Source: Pseudoduganella flava
Lineage (GTDB): Bacteria; Pseudomonadota; Gammaproteobacteria; Burkholderiales; Burkholderiaceae_D
Length of the DNA: 64,000 bases
Reading direction: 5' to 3'
Assembly: GCF_007830495.1 (NCBI RefSeq)
Contig: NZ_VLKW01000007.1
Location: forward strand, 208,576 to 272,575
Both the position numbers and the translations under genes were made by a program. The notes beneath the pieces are model-generated. The model was given only the letters and a program-made list of their open reading frames with translations, was not told the origin of the DNA and made no database searches. Positions within the stretch are counted from its first letter, which is position 1; every line of letters begins with the position of its first letter. This document shows positions 51,648 to 59,619 of the stretch, in pieces.

Positions 51648-52217
51648 TTATTTCTCCGCTGCCGGGGTGGCCGGCGCCGGCGCAGGCTCGGTGCGCTTCG
51701 GCTGGATCACCATCGTGCCGCGGCCGCCACCCGGCTTGTCGGCGCCCGTGTTCGTGTTACGCACGCTGAAGAACTCCTTGCGGCTGTCGTACGAAATGAA
51801 TTCGCCCTCGACTTCGTCGCTCGGCTTCGTGCCTTCCAGGCGGCGGATCTTCGCGCGCGAGAACATCTTCACGAGCTCGGCCCGCTCGTCGTATTCGATG
51901 CGGTCGGCCTCGCCTTCCATCCACTGGTCGCCTTCGCCGTCGCGCTTCTGGCGGAACGTGACCTTCTTGCCGCCGCCCGTCAGGGTCGCGACCTGGTAGC
52001 CGTCCGGGCTGTACGTGACGACGGCCTTGTCGGCCTTCATCAGCAGGGTGCCGCGCGTCAGCACGACGTTACCGGTGGCGGTGTAGACCTGTTTCACGTC
52101 GTCGACGTCGAGCTTGTCGTAGTCGATCTGGGTGGGCTTGAACGAGTCGGCCTTCTCGGCCGCGGCGTAGCCTGCCACGCCCAGCAGCAGTACTGCCGAC
52201 AGTATGATTTTCTGCAT
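51648..52217 (-). CDS. lptA: LPS transport periplasmic bridge protein LptA
   Basis: Periplasmic protein of 189 residues with a cleaved Sec signal (ILSAVLLLGVAGYAAA). The OstA-like beta-jellyroll fold is recognisable from TGNVVLTRGTLLMKADKAVV and the GDQWMEGEADRIEYDE repeat-like strands. LptA units stack to form the LPS bridge from LptC to LptD. The last residues are a Pro/Ala-rich tail. Between lptC and lptB, as in other proteobacteria. Confidence 0.93.
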   Translation of the reverse strand: MQKIILSAVLLLGVAGYAAAEKADSFKPTQIDYDKLDVDDVKQVYTATGNVVLTRGTLLMKADKAVVTYSPDGYQVATLTGGGKKVTFRQKRDGEGDQWMEGEADRIEYDERAELVKMFSRAKIRRLEGTKPSDEVEGEFISYDSRKEFFSVRNTNTGADKPGGGRGTMVIQPKRTEPAPAPATPAAEK

Positions 52218-52234
52218 ATTCGGTTCCTATAGTT

Positions 52235-52828
52235 TCAGCGTCCGCGGGGCGGATACACCAGCGTGCCGCGCCCTTGCAGCGCCACCTGGCGCGTCGCGTT
52301 GTTGGCCTTCATGCCGGCGCCCGTCACCGTGGCGTTCCCCATTCGCAGGTGCACCGGCTTGTCCGTCTCCATCCGGTCTTCTTCCGGGAAGATCGTCAGC
52401 GCCTGCGTCGTCATTTCCATTTCGCGCGACGTGCCTTCCGCGGCGCGATTGATGCGCACGTTCTCCTGCAAGGTCACGCGCGTGTTCTCCTGGTCGACCC
52501 GCGCCCGTTCGGCGCGGATGTCCATCGGCGGCTTGTCGCCCGACAGGCTGCGCACCACCGGCTTGTCGATCAGCGACGAGTCGTCCGACGGCCGGTGCGT
52601 CAGCTTGTCGCCCGAGATGATGTAGCTGGGCCGGCCGTCCTTCGTCATGCGCACGAACGAGAAGCCCGCGACGATGTAATCCGGCTCGTCGATCTTGATG
52701 CCCGCCTCCATCTCTTCGCCGGCGCGGTTCATCAGCTGCAGCAGCCAGAAGCTGCCGAGAGCGCCGAACAGCGCGAGCAGCATGCCGATCGATACGCGAT
52801 AGCGGTGGGCGATTCGTTGGTTGCGCAT
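52235..52828 (-). CDS. lptC: LPS export inner-membrane anchor LptC
   Basis: Bitopic inner-membrane protein of 197 residues. One N-terminal transmembrane helix (VSIGMLLALFGALGSFWLLQL) is followed by a periplasmic OstA-like beta-jellyroll that passes LPS from LptFGB to LptA. ATG 52828 has GGAGAG upstream and gives the usual short basic N-terminus; an earlier in-frame start overlaps kdsC. Located between kdsC (14 bp) and lptA (17 bp). Confidence 0.92.
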   Translation of the reverse strand: MRNQRIAHRYRVSIGMLLALFGALGSFWLLQLMNRAGEEMEAGIKIDEPDYIVAGFSFVRMTKDGRPSYIISGDKLTHRPSDDSSLIDKPVVRSLSGDKPPMDIRAERARVDQENTRVTLQENVRINRAAEGTSREMEMTTQALTIFPEEDRMETDKPVHLRMGNATVTGAGMKANNATRQVALQGRGTLVYPPRGR

Positions 52829-52842
52829 GGGCTCTCCTATGC

Positions 52843-53382
52843 TCAGACGAGGAACTGGGCCATGATACGGTCGTAATTGCCTTGCGCGCGCAGCACGAAC
52901 TCGCACACCTCGCGCACCGCACCGCGCCCGCCGGCGTTCTGCGTCACGTGATGGACGCGCGCAAGCACCTCGGGCCGGCCGTTCGGCACCCCCACCGCGA
53001 AGCCGGCACGCGCGAGGATCGGCAGGTCGACGACGTCGTCGCCGATGAAGCCCACCTGCTGCTCCGTCAATCCCAGCTGCGCGAGCAGCGCCTTGAACGG
53101 TGTCAGCTTGTCATGGCCGCCCTGGTGCACGAATTCGATGCCCAGGTCCTTCGCGCGGGCCGTGACCTGCGGCGAGCGGCGCGCGCTGATGATGGCCGTC
53201 TGCACGCCCGATTCCTGCAGCAGCTTGATGCCCAGGCCATCCTGCACGTTGAACGTCTTGAACGCCTCGCCTTCGGCACCGTAGTGCAGGCTGCCGTCCG
53301 TCAGCACGCCGTCCACGTCGAAGATGAACAGCTTGACCTTCGCGGCACGCTCCACGTTGGCCACATCGTAGGTCTGGCTCAT
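52843..53382 (-). CDS. kdsC: 3-Deoxy-D-manno-octulosonate 8-phosphate phosphatase
   Basis: HAD-superfamily phosphatase of 179 residues, cap-less C0 type, which dephosphorylates KDO 8-phosphate. The nucleophile and acid Asp22 and Asp24 are in FDVDGVLTDG; the second motif IISARRS and the Lys/Asp motifs in VGFIGDDVVDLPIL are present. The start ATG overlaps the kdsD stop by one base (TGATG), giving translational coupling. Acts in the cytoplasm in LPS inner-core synthesis. Confidence 0.95.
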   Translation of the reverse strand: MSQTYDVANVERAAKVKLFIFDVDGVLTDGSLHYGAEGEAFKTFNVQDGLGIKLLQESGVQTAIISARRSPQVTARAKDLGIEFVHQGGHDKLTPFKALLAQLGLTEQQVGFIGDDVVDLPILARAGFAVGVPNGRPEVLARVHHVTQNAGGRGAVREVCEFVLRAQGNYDRIMAQFLV

Positions 53383-54404
53383 CAGATCACCTTCGCGCGG
53401 GTCAGGTCGTGGATGTGCAGCGCGCCCACCAGCTTGCCGTCTTCGTCGACGACGAGCATCTGGTTGATGCGGTGTTCTTCCATCACTGCCACGGCGTCCA
53501 CGGCCAGCTTCTCCGGGCCGATCGTGCGCGGGTTCGCATGCATCACGTCGCCGATGACGACCTTGGAAAAGTCCTGCACCTTGTCGATCATGCGGCGCAG
53601 GTCGCCGTCGGTGAACACGCCCACCGGCCGGTATTGTGCATCGACGACCGCCGTCATGCCCATGCCCTTCTGTGTGATCTGCATCAGTGCGTCCGGCAGC
53701 CGCGTGTCGGTCGTGACGGCGGGGATCGCCGCACCGGTGCGCATGATGTCGCGCACGTGCGTCAGCAGGCGCCGGCCCAGCGCGCCGCCCGGGTGCGAGC
53801 GGGCGAAGTCTTCTTCCTTGAAGCCGCGCAGGTCCAACAGCGCCACGGCGATCGCGTCGCCCAGCGCCAGCGTGACCGTCGTCGACGCGGTCGGCGCCAG
53901 GTTCATCGGGCAGGCTTCCTTCGCCACCGAGACGTCCAGGTGCACGTCCGCCAGTTTCGCCAGGCTCGACTCGGGCTTGCCCGTCATCGAGATGACGACG
54001 CCGCCCATGCGCTTCACGACGGGCAGGATCGCCATCAGCTCGGTGCTCTCGCCGGAATACGAGATCGCGATGAACGCGTCTTCCGGGGTTACCATGCCCA
54101 GGTCGCCGTGCGCCGCCTCGGCGGGGTGCACGAACAGGGCCGGGGTGCCGGTCGACGCCAGCGTGGCGGCGATCTTGCGGCCGATGTGGCCGGATTTGCC
54201 AATGCCGGACACGACAACGCGCCCCTTGCATTGCAGCAGCAGGGAAACGGCCTTGCCCACGCTCTCGTCCGTTGCCAGGCGCGCGTGCAGGGCGGTCAGC
54301 GCGTCCGCCTCGATTTGCAGTGCCTCGCGGGCCAGTTCCAGCGCGCGGCTTGCGGTTGTTGCATCAAAAGCTTTCAGCATTGTTTTTTCATGGGTTACAC
54401 TCAT
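53382..54404 (-). CDS. kdsD: D-Arabinose 5-phosphate isomerase
   Basis: SIS-domain isomerase with two CBS domains, about 340 residues, converting ribulose 5-phosphate to arabinose 5-phosphate for KDO. The SIS core shows VVSGIGKSGHIGRKIAATL, AISYSGESTELMAIL and SFPxGAL-type ARSHPGGALGRRLL. The CBS pair (about 215-338) ends VGALHIHDLTRAKVI. The start may be ATG 54404 (MSVTHEKT) or 54380 (MLKAFDA); the former is used. It is divergent from the KefB-like gene, with a 132-bp shared control region. Confidence 0.93.
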   Translation of the reverse strand: MSVTHEKTMLKAFDATTASRALELAREALQIEADALTALHARLATDESVGKAVSLLLQCKGRVVVSGIGKSGHIGRKIAATLASTGTPALFVHPAEAAHGDLGMVTPEDAFIAISYSGESTELMAILPVVKRMGGVVISMTGKPESSLAKLADVHLDVSVAKEACPMNLAPTASTTVTLALGDAIAVALLDLRGFKEEDFARSHPGGALGRRLLTHVRDIMRTGAAIPAVTTDTRLPDALMQITQKGMGMTAVVDAQYRPVGVFTDGDLRRMIDKVQDFSKVVIGDVMHANPRTIGPEKLAVDAVAVMEEHRINQMLVVDEDGKLVGALHIHDLTRAKVI

Positions 54405-54536
54405 GCCGAAAGTATAGCCGAATTGGGAAAGCAAAAAACTTGCCAGATGTTACAGAATGAGGAACAAACGGACTGAGGAACAAAAGGACGCGCACGCGTC
54501 CCACGCCCATCCGGCGGCCGGCTCAGGGACTCGATA

Positions 54537-56510
54537 GTGTTCTCTCCCCTTGAACTGACCCTGCTGTTGTTGGGCAGCGCGGTGCTTGGCGTCGTCGCCT
54601 TCCGCATGCTGCATCTGCCGCCGATGCTCGGTTATCTGGCCGTCGGCATCCTGATCGGTCCCCACGCGCTGGGCCTTGCCAGCGACAGCCAGGCCACCCA
54701 CGGCCTGGCCGAATTCGGCGTCGTGTTCCTGATGTTCTCGATCGGCCTCGAATTCTCCCTCCCCAAGCTGAAGTCGATGCGGGCCGACGTGTTCGGCCTG
54801 GGGCTCGCCCAGGTGGTGCTGACGATCGCCGCGACCGTGTTGTTCGGCTTCCTGATCGAACGCGCGCTGCCGCCGTTCATCCACCTGTCGTGGCAGGCCA
54901 CGTTCGCGCTGGGCGGCGCGCTGGCGATGTCGTCCACCGCGATCGTCGTCAAGATGCTCACCGAACGGCTCGAGCTGGAATCGGAACATGGCCGCAAGAT
55001 CATCGGCATCCTGCTGTTCCAGGACCTGGCCGTGGTGCCCCTGCTGATCATGATCCCTGCGCTGACGAAGAACCCGGACAACCTGCTGGTGACGCTGGGC
55101 TGGGCCACGCTGAAGGCCGTGCTGGTGCTCTCGGTGCTGCTGGTGTTCGGCCAGAAGCTGATGCGCGGCTGGTTCACCATTGTCGTGAAGCGCCGCTCGC
55201 AGGAACTGTTCATGCTGAACCTCCTGCTGGTCACCCTGGGCGCCGCCTGGATCACCGAGCGCGCCGGCCTGTCGCTTGCGCTGGGCGCGTTTGTCGCCGG
55301 CATGCTGATCTCCGAGACGGAATACCGGCACCAGGTGGAAGAAGACATCAAGCCGTTCCGCGACGTGCTGCTCGGGCTGTTCTTCATCACGGTCGGCATG
55401 CTGCTGAACGTGCGCATCGTGCTGGATAACTGGTGGCTCGTGCTGGTGCTGCTCGTGTTCCCCGTGCTGATGAAGTTCGCGCTGATCGCCGGCCTGGCCA
55501 AGCTGTTCGGCGCTTCCGACGGCACCGCGATGCGCACCGGCCTCGCGCTGGCGCAGGCGGGCGAATTCGGCTTCGTGCTGCTGAACGTGGCCGGCGGCAT
55601 GGAGCTCGTCGATCCGTTCGTCATCCAGGTGGTGCTGGCATCGATGGTGCTGTCGATGCTGGCCGCGCCGTTCCTGATCGAGCAGTCCGACAAGCTGGTG
55701 CTGAAATTCTCCAGCAACGAATGGATGATGCAGTCGCTGAACCTGACGAAGATCGCAGCGCGCACGATGTCCACACAAAAGCACGTGATCGTGGCGGGCT
55801 TCGGCCGCAGCGGCCAGAGCCTCGCCACGCTGCTGCAGGAAGAAGGCATCGACTACCACGCGCTCGACCTCGATCCCAGCCGCGTGCAGGAGGCGCAGTC
55901 GGCCGGCGCCAGCGTGTCGTACGGCGACGCGGGCCGGCGCGAAAGCCTGATTGCCGCCGGCATCTATCGCGCCAGCGCGCTCGTGATCACCTATGCGAGC
56001 ACGCACTCGGCGCTGAAGGTGCTGCACCTGGTTCACGAGCTGGCGCCCACGCTGCCGGTGATCGTGCGCAGCCACGACGATTCGGACCTCGACCGGCTGA
56101 AGGCGGCCGGTGCGGCCGAAGTGGTGCCGGAACTGATGGAGGGCAGCCTGATGCTCGCCTCGCACGCGCTGGTGATGCTCGGCGTGCCGCTGCGCCGCGT
56201 GGTGCACCGCGTGCAGGCCGCGCGCGAGGAACGCTACGCATCGCTGCGCGGCTACTTCCACGGCATCAGCGACGTCGGCGACGACGCCGACACGGCGCGC
56301 CTGCATTCGGTGACGCTGACGGATGTGTCGGGCGCGGTCGGCAGGACGGTCGCCGACCTGGAACTGGACGGTGCGGAGATCGCCGCCATCCGGCGCGGCA
56401 AGGACCGGCTGGAAGCATCGGCGGACACCATGCTGGAAGCCGGCGACGTCATCGTCCTGCGCGGGAACGCGCAAGCGGTGGCGCGGGCCGAGCACCGTCT
56501 GCAGGGCTGA
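54537..56510 (+). CDS. KefB-type monovalent cation:proton antiporter with RCK domain
   Basis: CPA2-family antiporter of 657 residues. The membrane part (about 1-385, roughly 12 segments) has MLHLPPMLGYLAVGILIGPH near the start and LAQAGEFGFVLL in a later helix. The cytoplasmic RCK_N domain begins VIVAGFGRSGQSLATLL (about 419-435), and a TrkA-C domain ends the protein. It resembles KefB/KefC glutathione-gated K+/H+ antiporters. The start is GTG 54537; no earlier ATG fits. It is divergent from kdsD and followed by ynfA one base after the stop. Confidence 0.9.
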   Translation: MFSPLELTLLLLGSAVLGVVAFRMLHLPPMLGYLAVGILIGPHALGLASDSQATHGLAEFGVVFLMFSIGLEFSLPKLKSMRADVFGLGLAQVVLTIAATVLFGFLIERALPPFIHLSWQATFALGGALAMSSTAIVVKMLTERLELESEHGRKIIGILLFQDLAVVPLLIMIPALTKNPDNLLVTLGWATLKAVLVLSVLLVFGQKLMRGWFTIVVKRRSQELFMLNLLLVTLGAAWITERAGLSLALGAFVAGMLISETEYRHQVEEDIKPFRDVLLGLFFITVGMLLNVRIVLDNWWLVLVLLVFPVLMKFALIAGLAKLFGASDGTAMRTGLALAQAGEFGFVLLNVAGGMELVDPFVIQVVLASMVLSMLAAPFLIEQSDKLVLKFSSNEWMMQSLNLTKIAARTMSTQKHVIVAGFGRSGQSLATLLQEEGIDYHALDLDPSRVQEAQSAGASVSYGDAGRRESLIAAGIYRASALVITYASTHSALKVLHLVHELAPTLPVIVRSHDDSDLDRLKAAGAAEVVPELMEGSLMLASHALVMLGVPLRRVVHRVQAAREERYASLRGYFHGISDVGDDADTARLHSVTLTDVSGAVGRTVADLELDGAEIAAIRRGKDRLEASADTMLEAGDVIVLRGNAQAVARAEHRLQG

Positions 56511-56511
56511 C

Positions 56512-56841
56512 ATGGAAGTGTTGCGCATCGCCAGCCTGTTCGCCGTGACGGCACTGGCGGAAATCGTCGGCTGCTACCTGCCGTGGCTCGTGCTGAAGCA
56601 AGAGCGCAGCGCGTGGCTGCTGCTGCCGGCGGCAGGATCGCTCGCGCTGTTTGCCTGGCTGCTCACGTTGCACCCGACGGCGGCGGGACGTACCTATGCG
56701 GCGTATGGCGGAATGTACATCGCCGTCGCGTTGCTGTGGCTGCGGGTCATCGACGGCATTGCGCTGACGCGCTGGGATGTGCTGGGCGCGGTGCTGGCGC
56801 TGGGCGGCATGGCGGTGATCGCGCTGCAGCCCAGGGCGTGA
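56512..56841 (+). CDS. ynfA: YnfA family (UPF0060) membrane protein
   Basis: Small inner-membrane protein of 109 residues with four hydrophobic segments, of the UPF0060/YnfA family, a distant relative of small multidrug resistance transporters. Key segments are ALAEIVGCYLPWLVLKQ at the N-terminus, AYGGMYIAVALLWLRVIDG and WDVLGAVLALGGMAVIA. Transport activity has been suggested for relatives but is not shown by sequence. It begins one base after the antiporter stop, so it is probably translated from the same message. Confidence 0.9.
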   Translation: MEVLRIASLFAVTALAEIVGCYLPWLVLKQERSAWLLLPAAGSLALFAWLLTLHPTAAGRTYAAYGGMYIAVALLWLRVIDGIALTRWDVLGAVLALGGMAVIALQPRA

Positions 56842-56854
56842 GGCATCCCGGGCG

Positions 56855-57496
56855 TTATTTCGCCGGGGGCTGCGCCGTGGTATCGAGCCGCGCCAGCGCC
56901 TCCGCGGCGCGCTGGTCACCGGACGTTGCAGCCTTACGGTACCAGAACAATGCGGCTACCCGGTTGGCCGGCACCCCTTTGCCGGCCTCGTACCGGGTGC
57001 CTTGCCAGTATTGCGCGGCCGCGTCGCCCCGCACCGCGGCGCTGGTCAGCAGGGCGATAGCATCCGGCAAACCCAGATCGGCTGCAGCGGCCACACCGCT
57101 CTTCTGCTCCGGTGGCGCGGCGGCGTAAGCCTTGTCCACCGGCGACATGGTGTCGCCTTCCAGCGTCCACACGTACTGCATTTTCATCCAGGCTGCCTGC
57201 GGCTTACCGTCGACCATCGCCGGCTTGAAGCGGCATTTCGCAACACCGTCGCGCGCCGCGGCATCGAGCAGCGGGAAGCCGCTCGTCTCGACAATCTTCG
57301 CCTCCCTTATCGCTCTATCCTCACCGACCAGGAAGGCCATCGTCACGGCGCCCTGCTGCTCGAAGCGTAGCGACTCGCGCGGCCAGACCGGCCTCTCGCA
57401 CGCGTTCAGGTCGGCGACGGGCTTCGTTTGCGCCACTGCCAGCACAGGCAGCAGCGCCAGCATCACGGCACCGTGCCGCAGGACTCGTTTTGTCAT
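56855..57496 (-). CDS. Exported TonB-C domain protein with a Sel1-type repeat
   Basis: Protein of 213 residues with a Sec signal (HGAVMLALLPVLAVAQT). A TonB C-terminal-type domain occupies about 25-115: GAVTMAFLVGEDRAIREAKI, then SGFPLLDAAARDGVAKCRF, then an AWMKMQYVW strand. A Sel1-like TPR segment (about 155-205: GDAAAQYWQGTRYEAGKG then AALFWYRKAATSG) follows. It lacks the long membrane-anchored Pro-rich arm of a real TonB, so it is unlikely to energise receptors. Function unknown; it ends the MOSC-GGDEF-TonB minus-strand group. Confidence 0.8.
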   Translation of the reverse strand: MTKRVLRHGAVMLALLPVLAVAQTKPVADLNACERPVWPRESLRFEQQGAVTMAFLVGEDRAIREAKIVETSGFPLLDAAARDGVAKCRFKPAMVDGKPQAAWMKMQYVWTLEGDTMSPVDKAYAAAPPEQKSGVAAAADLGLPDAIALLTSAAVRGDAAAQYWQGTRYEAGKGVPANRVAALFWYRKAATSGDQRAAEALARLDTTAQPPAK

Positions 57497-57514
57497 TGTC
57501 GGAACTCCCTGTTG

Positions 57515-58660
57515 TTATTCGGCGCTGTAACGGACAACCCGATTGCGCCCACCGGACTTGGCCTGGTACAGCGCCTCGTCGGCATGCGCGATCAGTTCCT
57601 TCGCGGCCGCCTCCGCCGTTGCCTCACCGGTGCCGGACAGGCTGGCAACGCCCACCGAGCCGGTGATCGACACCTGCAGGCCGCCGGACAGCGCGATCAT
57701 CGATGCCGAGATGGCGGCGCGGATGCGTTCCGCGACGAACGCCGCGCTGTCCAGGTCCGCATCGATCAGCAGCACGACGAATTCCTCGCCGCCGAAGCGC
57801 GCCAGCGCGTCGGACAGGCGCAGCTCGCCCTTGATGCGGTTGGCGACCTCGCGCAGCACTTCGTCGCCGCCGCCATGCCCCAGCGTGTCGTTGACACGCT
57901 TGAAGTGATCGATGTCGATGTACATGAACGAGATGTCGTATTGCTGGCGCCGGGCCCGCGAGATTTCCTCGAGCAGGCGGCGGTCGATGTAGCGGCGGTT
58001 GTACACGCCCGTCAGCGAATCTGTCAGGCCGATGTACTTCAGCATCTCGTTGCTGATCACGTTCTCCAGGCAGATCGCGATGATCGATGCCATGTGTTCG
58101 ACGAAGTCCGTGCCCAGGCTGGGCGTGAAGCGTGTCGGGTCGACGCTGCCCAGGTTCAGGCTGCCGATGATGCGCTTGTTGCGCAGCAGGGGCACGATCG
58201 CCACGCTTTGCAGGCGCTTGCCCGGCTGCGGGAACTGGCGGCCGTGCCGCGCCGCGTCGAACATGCCCAGCACGGGCTTCGGCGCGCTCGCGTGCGCGAA
58301 GCGGGCGCCGACCTCGAAGCCCAGCTGGTCGATGCCGGAGACGAACAGCAGGTCCGGGAAGGCGGCGAAATCGACGCCCAGCTTTTCCATCACGGTGCGG
58401 ATGTCCGCATCCTCGTCCACCAGCGCCAGCGTGACGCTCTCCAGTTCCGAGATCGCCGGCAGCGTGCGGAAGATGCTGCCGACGAGATCGGGAAAGCTGG
58501 TCGCGCCGACGATCTCCAGGTCGAACGCCTGGTGCCGCATCATGATCTCGTGATTGCGCTCGGCCTGTTCGAGCATGTAGGCCATCCTGGCGCGCAGCGC
58601 GCGGTTTTCCGCGGCCAGTTCGGCGGCGCGCTCGGCGTCGCTGTGCAGGGATTGCGTCAT
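57515..58660 (-). CDS. Diguanylate cyclase with an N-terminal DUF484/GAF-like sensor
   Basis: Cyclic-di-GMP synthase of 381 residues. The C-terminal GGDEF domain (about 205-378) has the active-site sequence LARFGGEEFVVLL; GGEEF is catalytically competent. DSLTGVYNRRYIDRRLLEE marks its start. The N-terminal part is a coiled coil (ENRALRARMAYMLEQAERN) and a GAF-like sensor whose LNLGSVDPTRFTPSLGTDF is a DUF484 hallmark. No membrane segment, so the sensor is cytosolic. Its start is 10 bp after the MOSC gene and it precedes the TonB/Sel1 gene. Confidence 0.9.
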   Translation of the reverse strand: MTQSLHSDAERAAELAAENRALRARMAYMLEQAERNHEIMMRHQAFDLEIVGATSFPDLVGSIFRTLPAISELESVTLALVDEDADIRTVMEKLGVDFAAFPDLLFVSGIDQLGFEVGARFAHASAPKPVLGMFDAARHGRQFPQPGKRLQSVAIVPLLRNKRIIGSLNLGSVDPTRFTPSLGTDFVEHMASIIAICLENVISNEMLKYIGLTDSLTGVYNRRYIDRRLLEEISRARRQQYDISFMYIDIDHFKRVNDTLGHGGGDEVLREVANRIKGELRLSDALARFGGEEFVVLLIDADLDSAAFVAERIRAAISASMIALSGGLQVSITGSVGVASLSGTGEATAEAAAKELIAHADEALYQAKSGGRNRVVRYSAE

Positions 58661-58670
58661 CGGCGGCAGC

Positions 58671-59522
58671 TCAGAAGGCCAGTTCGGCGTCGATGTCCTG
58701 GCCCACGCGCACTTGCTGGCCGTCGCCTTCGAGCAGGATGTTGTTCATGCCGAAGCAGATGCCGCCATCGACTTCCGGTTTGGCGCGGTAGCCCTGCAGG
58801 ATGTCCATCGGGTCGGGGCCGAACTGGCCGGTGGCCTGGTCGATCGACGGCATCGGGCAGCGCGGGCACGGCTTGACGGGTTTCAGCACCGCCGCGCCGG
58901 CGCGGAACGTGTCCACGTAATCCTCTTCGTAGGCGCCGATGCCGTCGACGACGAGATTGGGCCGGAAGCGGTTCATCGGCAACGGTTCCCGGCCGGCGCG
59001 CACGAGCCGCTCGTTCAGGTCGCGCAGCGATTCGGCGCCGATCACGAGCACCGGGTAGCCGTCCGAGAACAGCGTGGGCGCTTCCACGTCGCCCGTCCAT
59101 TTCGGATTGGCCAGGCGCTGCACGTCCGGGTGGAAGCGCACCAGGCGGCACGGCACGCCGAGGTAATTGCTGAACCAAGCGGCCGTCAGCTCGTCGCAGT
59201 CGTAGGCTTTCAGCGTGTGGTCGAACACCTGCACCGTCAGCGTCGGCGCCGTGACGGGGTCCGGCAGGCCGAGTGGAATCTCGAGCCGCAGCATGCCGGG
59301 GGCGCGCAGCTCCAGCGTATCGGCTTTCAGGCGGGGAGCGATCAGCGCCATCTTCGGGTGTTCGCGCTGCGTCATGAACATGCCGGCGGCATCGACGACC
59401 ATCCATTCCCGGTCGTAGATCTGCTCGGTCATCAGGCCCGCCCGCGTCAGCGTGGCCGATTGCAGCGCGATGCCGCCGCAGGACTTGATCGGATAAAGGG
59501 TGATTTCGGACAGGATAGCCAT
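58671..59522 (-). CDS. MOSC domain protein (YcbX/mARC-like)
   Basis: Molybdenum-cofactor-binding protein of 283 residues. An N-terminal MOSC_N beta-barrel (LSEITLYPIKSCGGIALQSA, about 3-22) is followed by the MOSC domain (about 125-280). The conserved cysteine motif is KPCPRCPMPSIDQATG, where one Cys ligates molybdenum. It has no C-terminal ferredoxin domain, unlike E. coli YcbX, so an outside electron donor is needed. The family reduces N-hydroxylated compounds. ATG 59522 gives the canonical N-terminus; an earlier in-frame start adds a long Arg/Pro-rich shadow. Confidence 0.9.
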   Translation of the reverse strand: MAILSEITLYPIKSCGGIALQSATLTRAGLMTEQIYDREWMVVDAAGMFMTQREHPKMALIAPRLKADTLELRAPGMLRLEIPLGLPDPVTAPTLTVQVFDHTLKAYDCDELTAAWFSNYLGVPCRLVRFHPDVQRLANPKWTGDVEAPTLFSDGYPVLVIGAESLRDLNERLVRAGREPLPMNRFRPNLVVDGIGAYEEDYVDTFRAGAAVLKPVKPCPRCPMPSIDQATGQFGPDPMDILQGYRAKPEVDGGICFGMNNILLEGDGQQVRVGQDIDAELAF

Positions 59523-59585
59523 GGACGTGCCGCCATATGTTCTTCTATACCGTGAAGTATGGCAGCAAAGCGACCGGCAGTAAAT

Positions 59586-59612
59586 CGCGGAAGGCCTGGG
59601 AGGCCTTCCGCG
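59586..59612 (-). terminator. Strong hairpin after the NYN gene
   Basis: CGCGGAAGGCCT-CCC-AGGCCTTCCGCG is a perfect 12-bp stem, 7 bp beyond the NYN stop on the minus strand. The following bases are only ATTTACT, so termination may be imperfect. Confidence 0.65.
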
Positions 59613-59619
59613 CCAGGCA

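Noticed and set aside
54450..56528. A 692-codon minus-strand open frame
   Set aside because: Antisense to the KefB-like antiporter; rich in His, Gln and Arg, with no recognisable motif.
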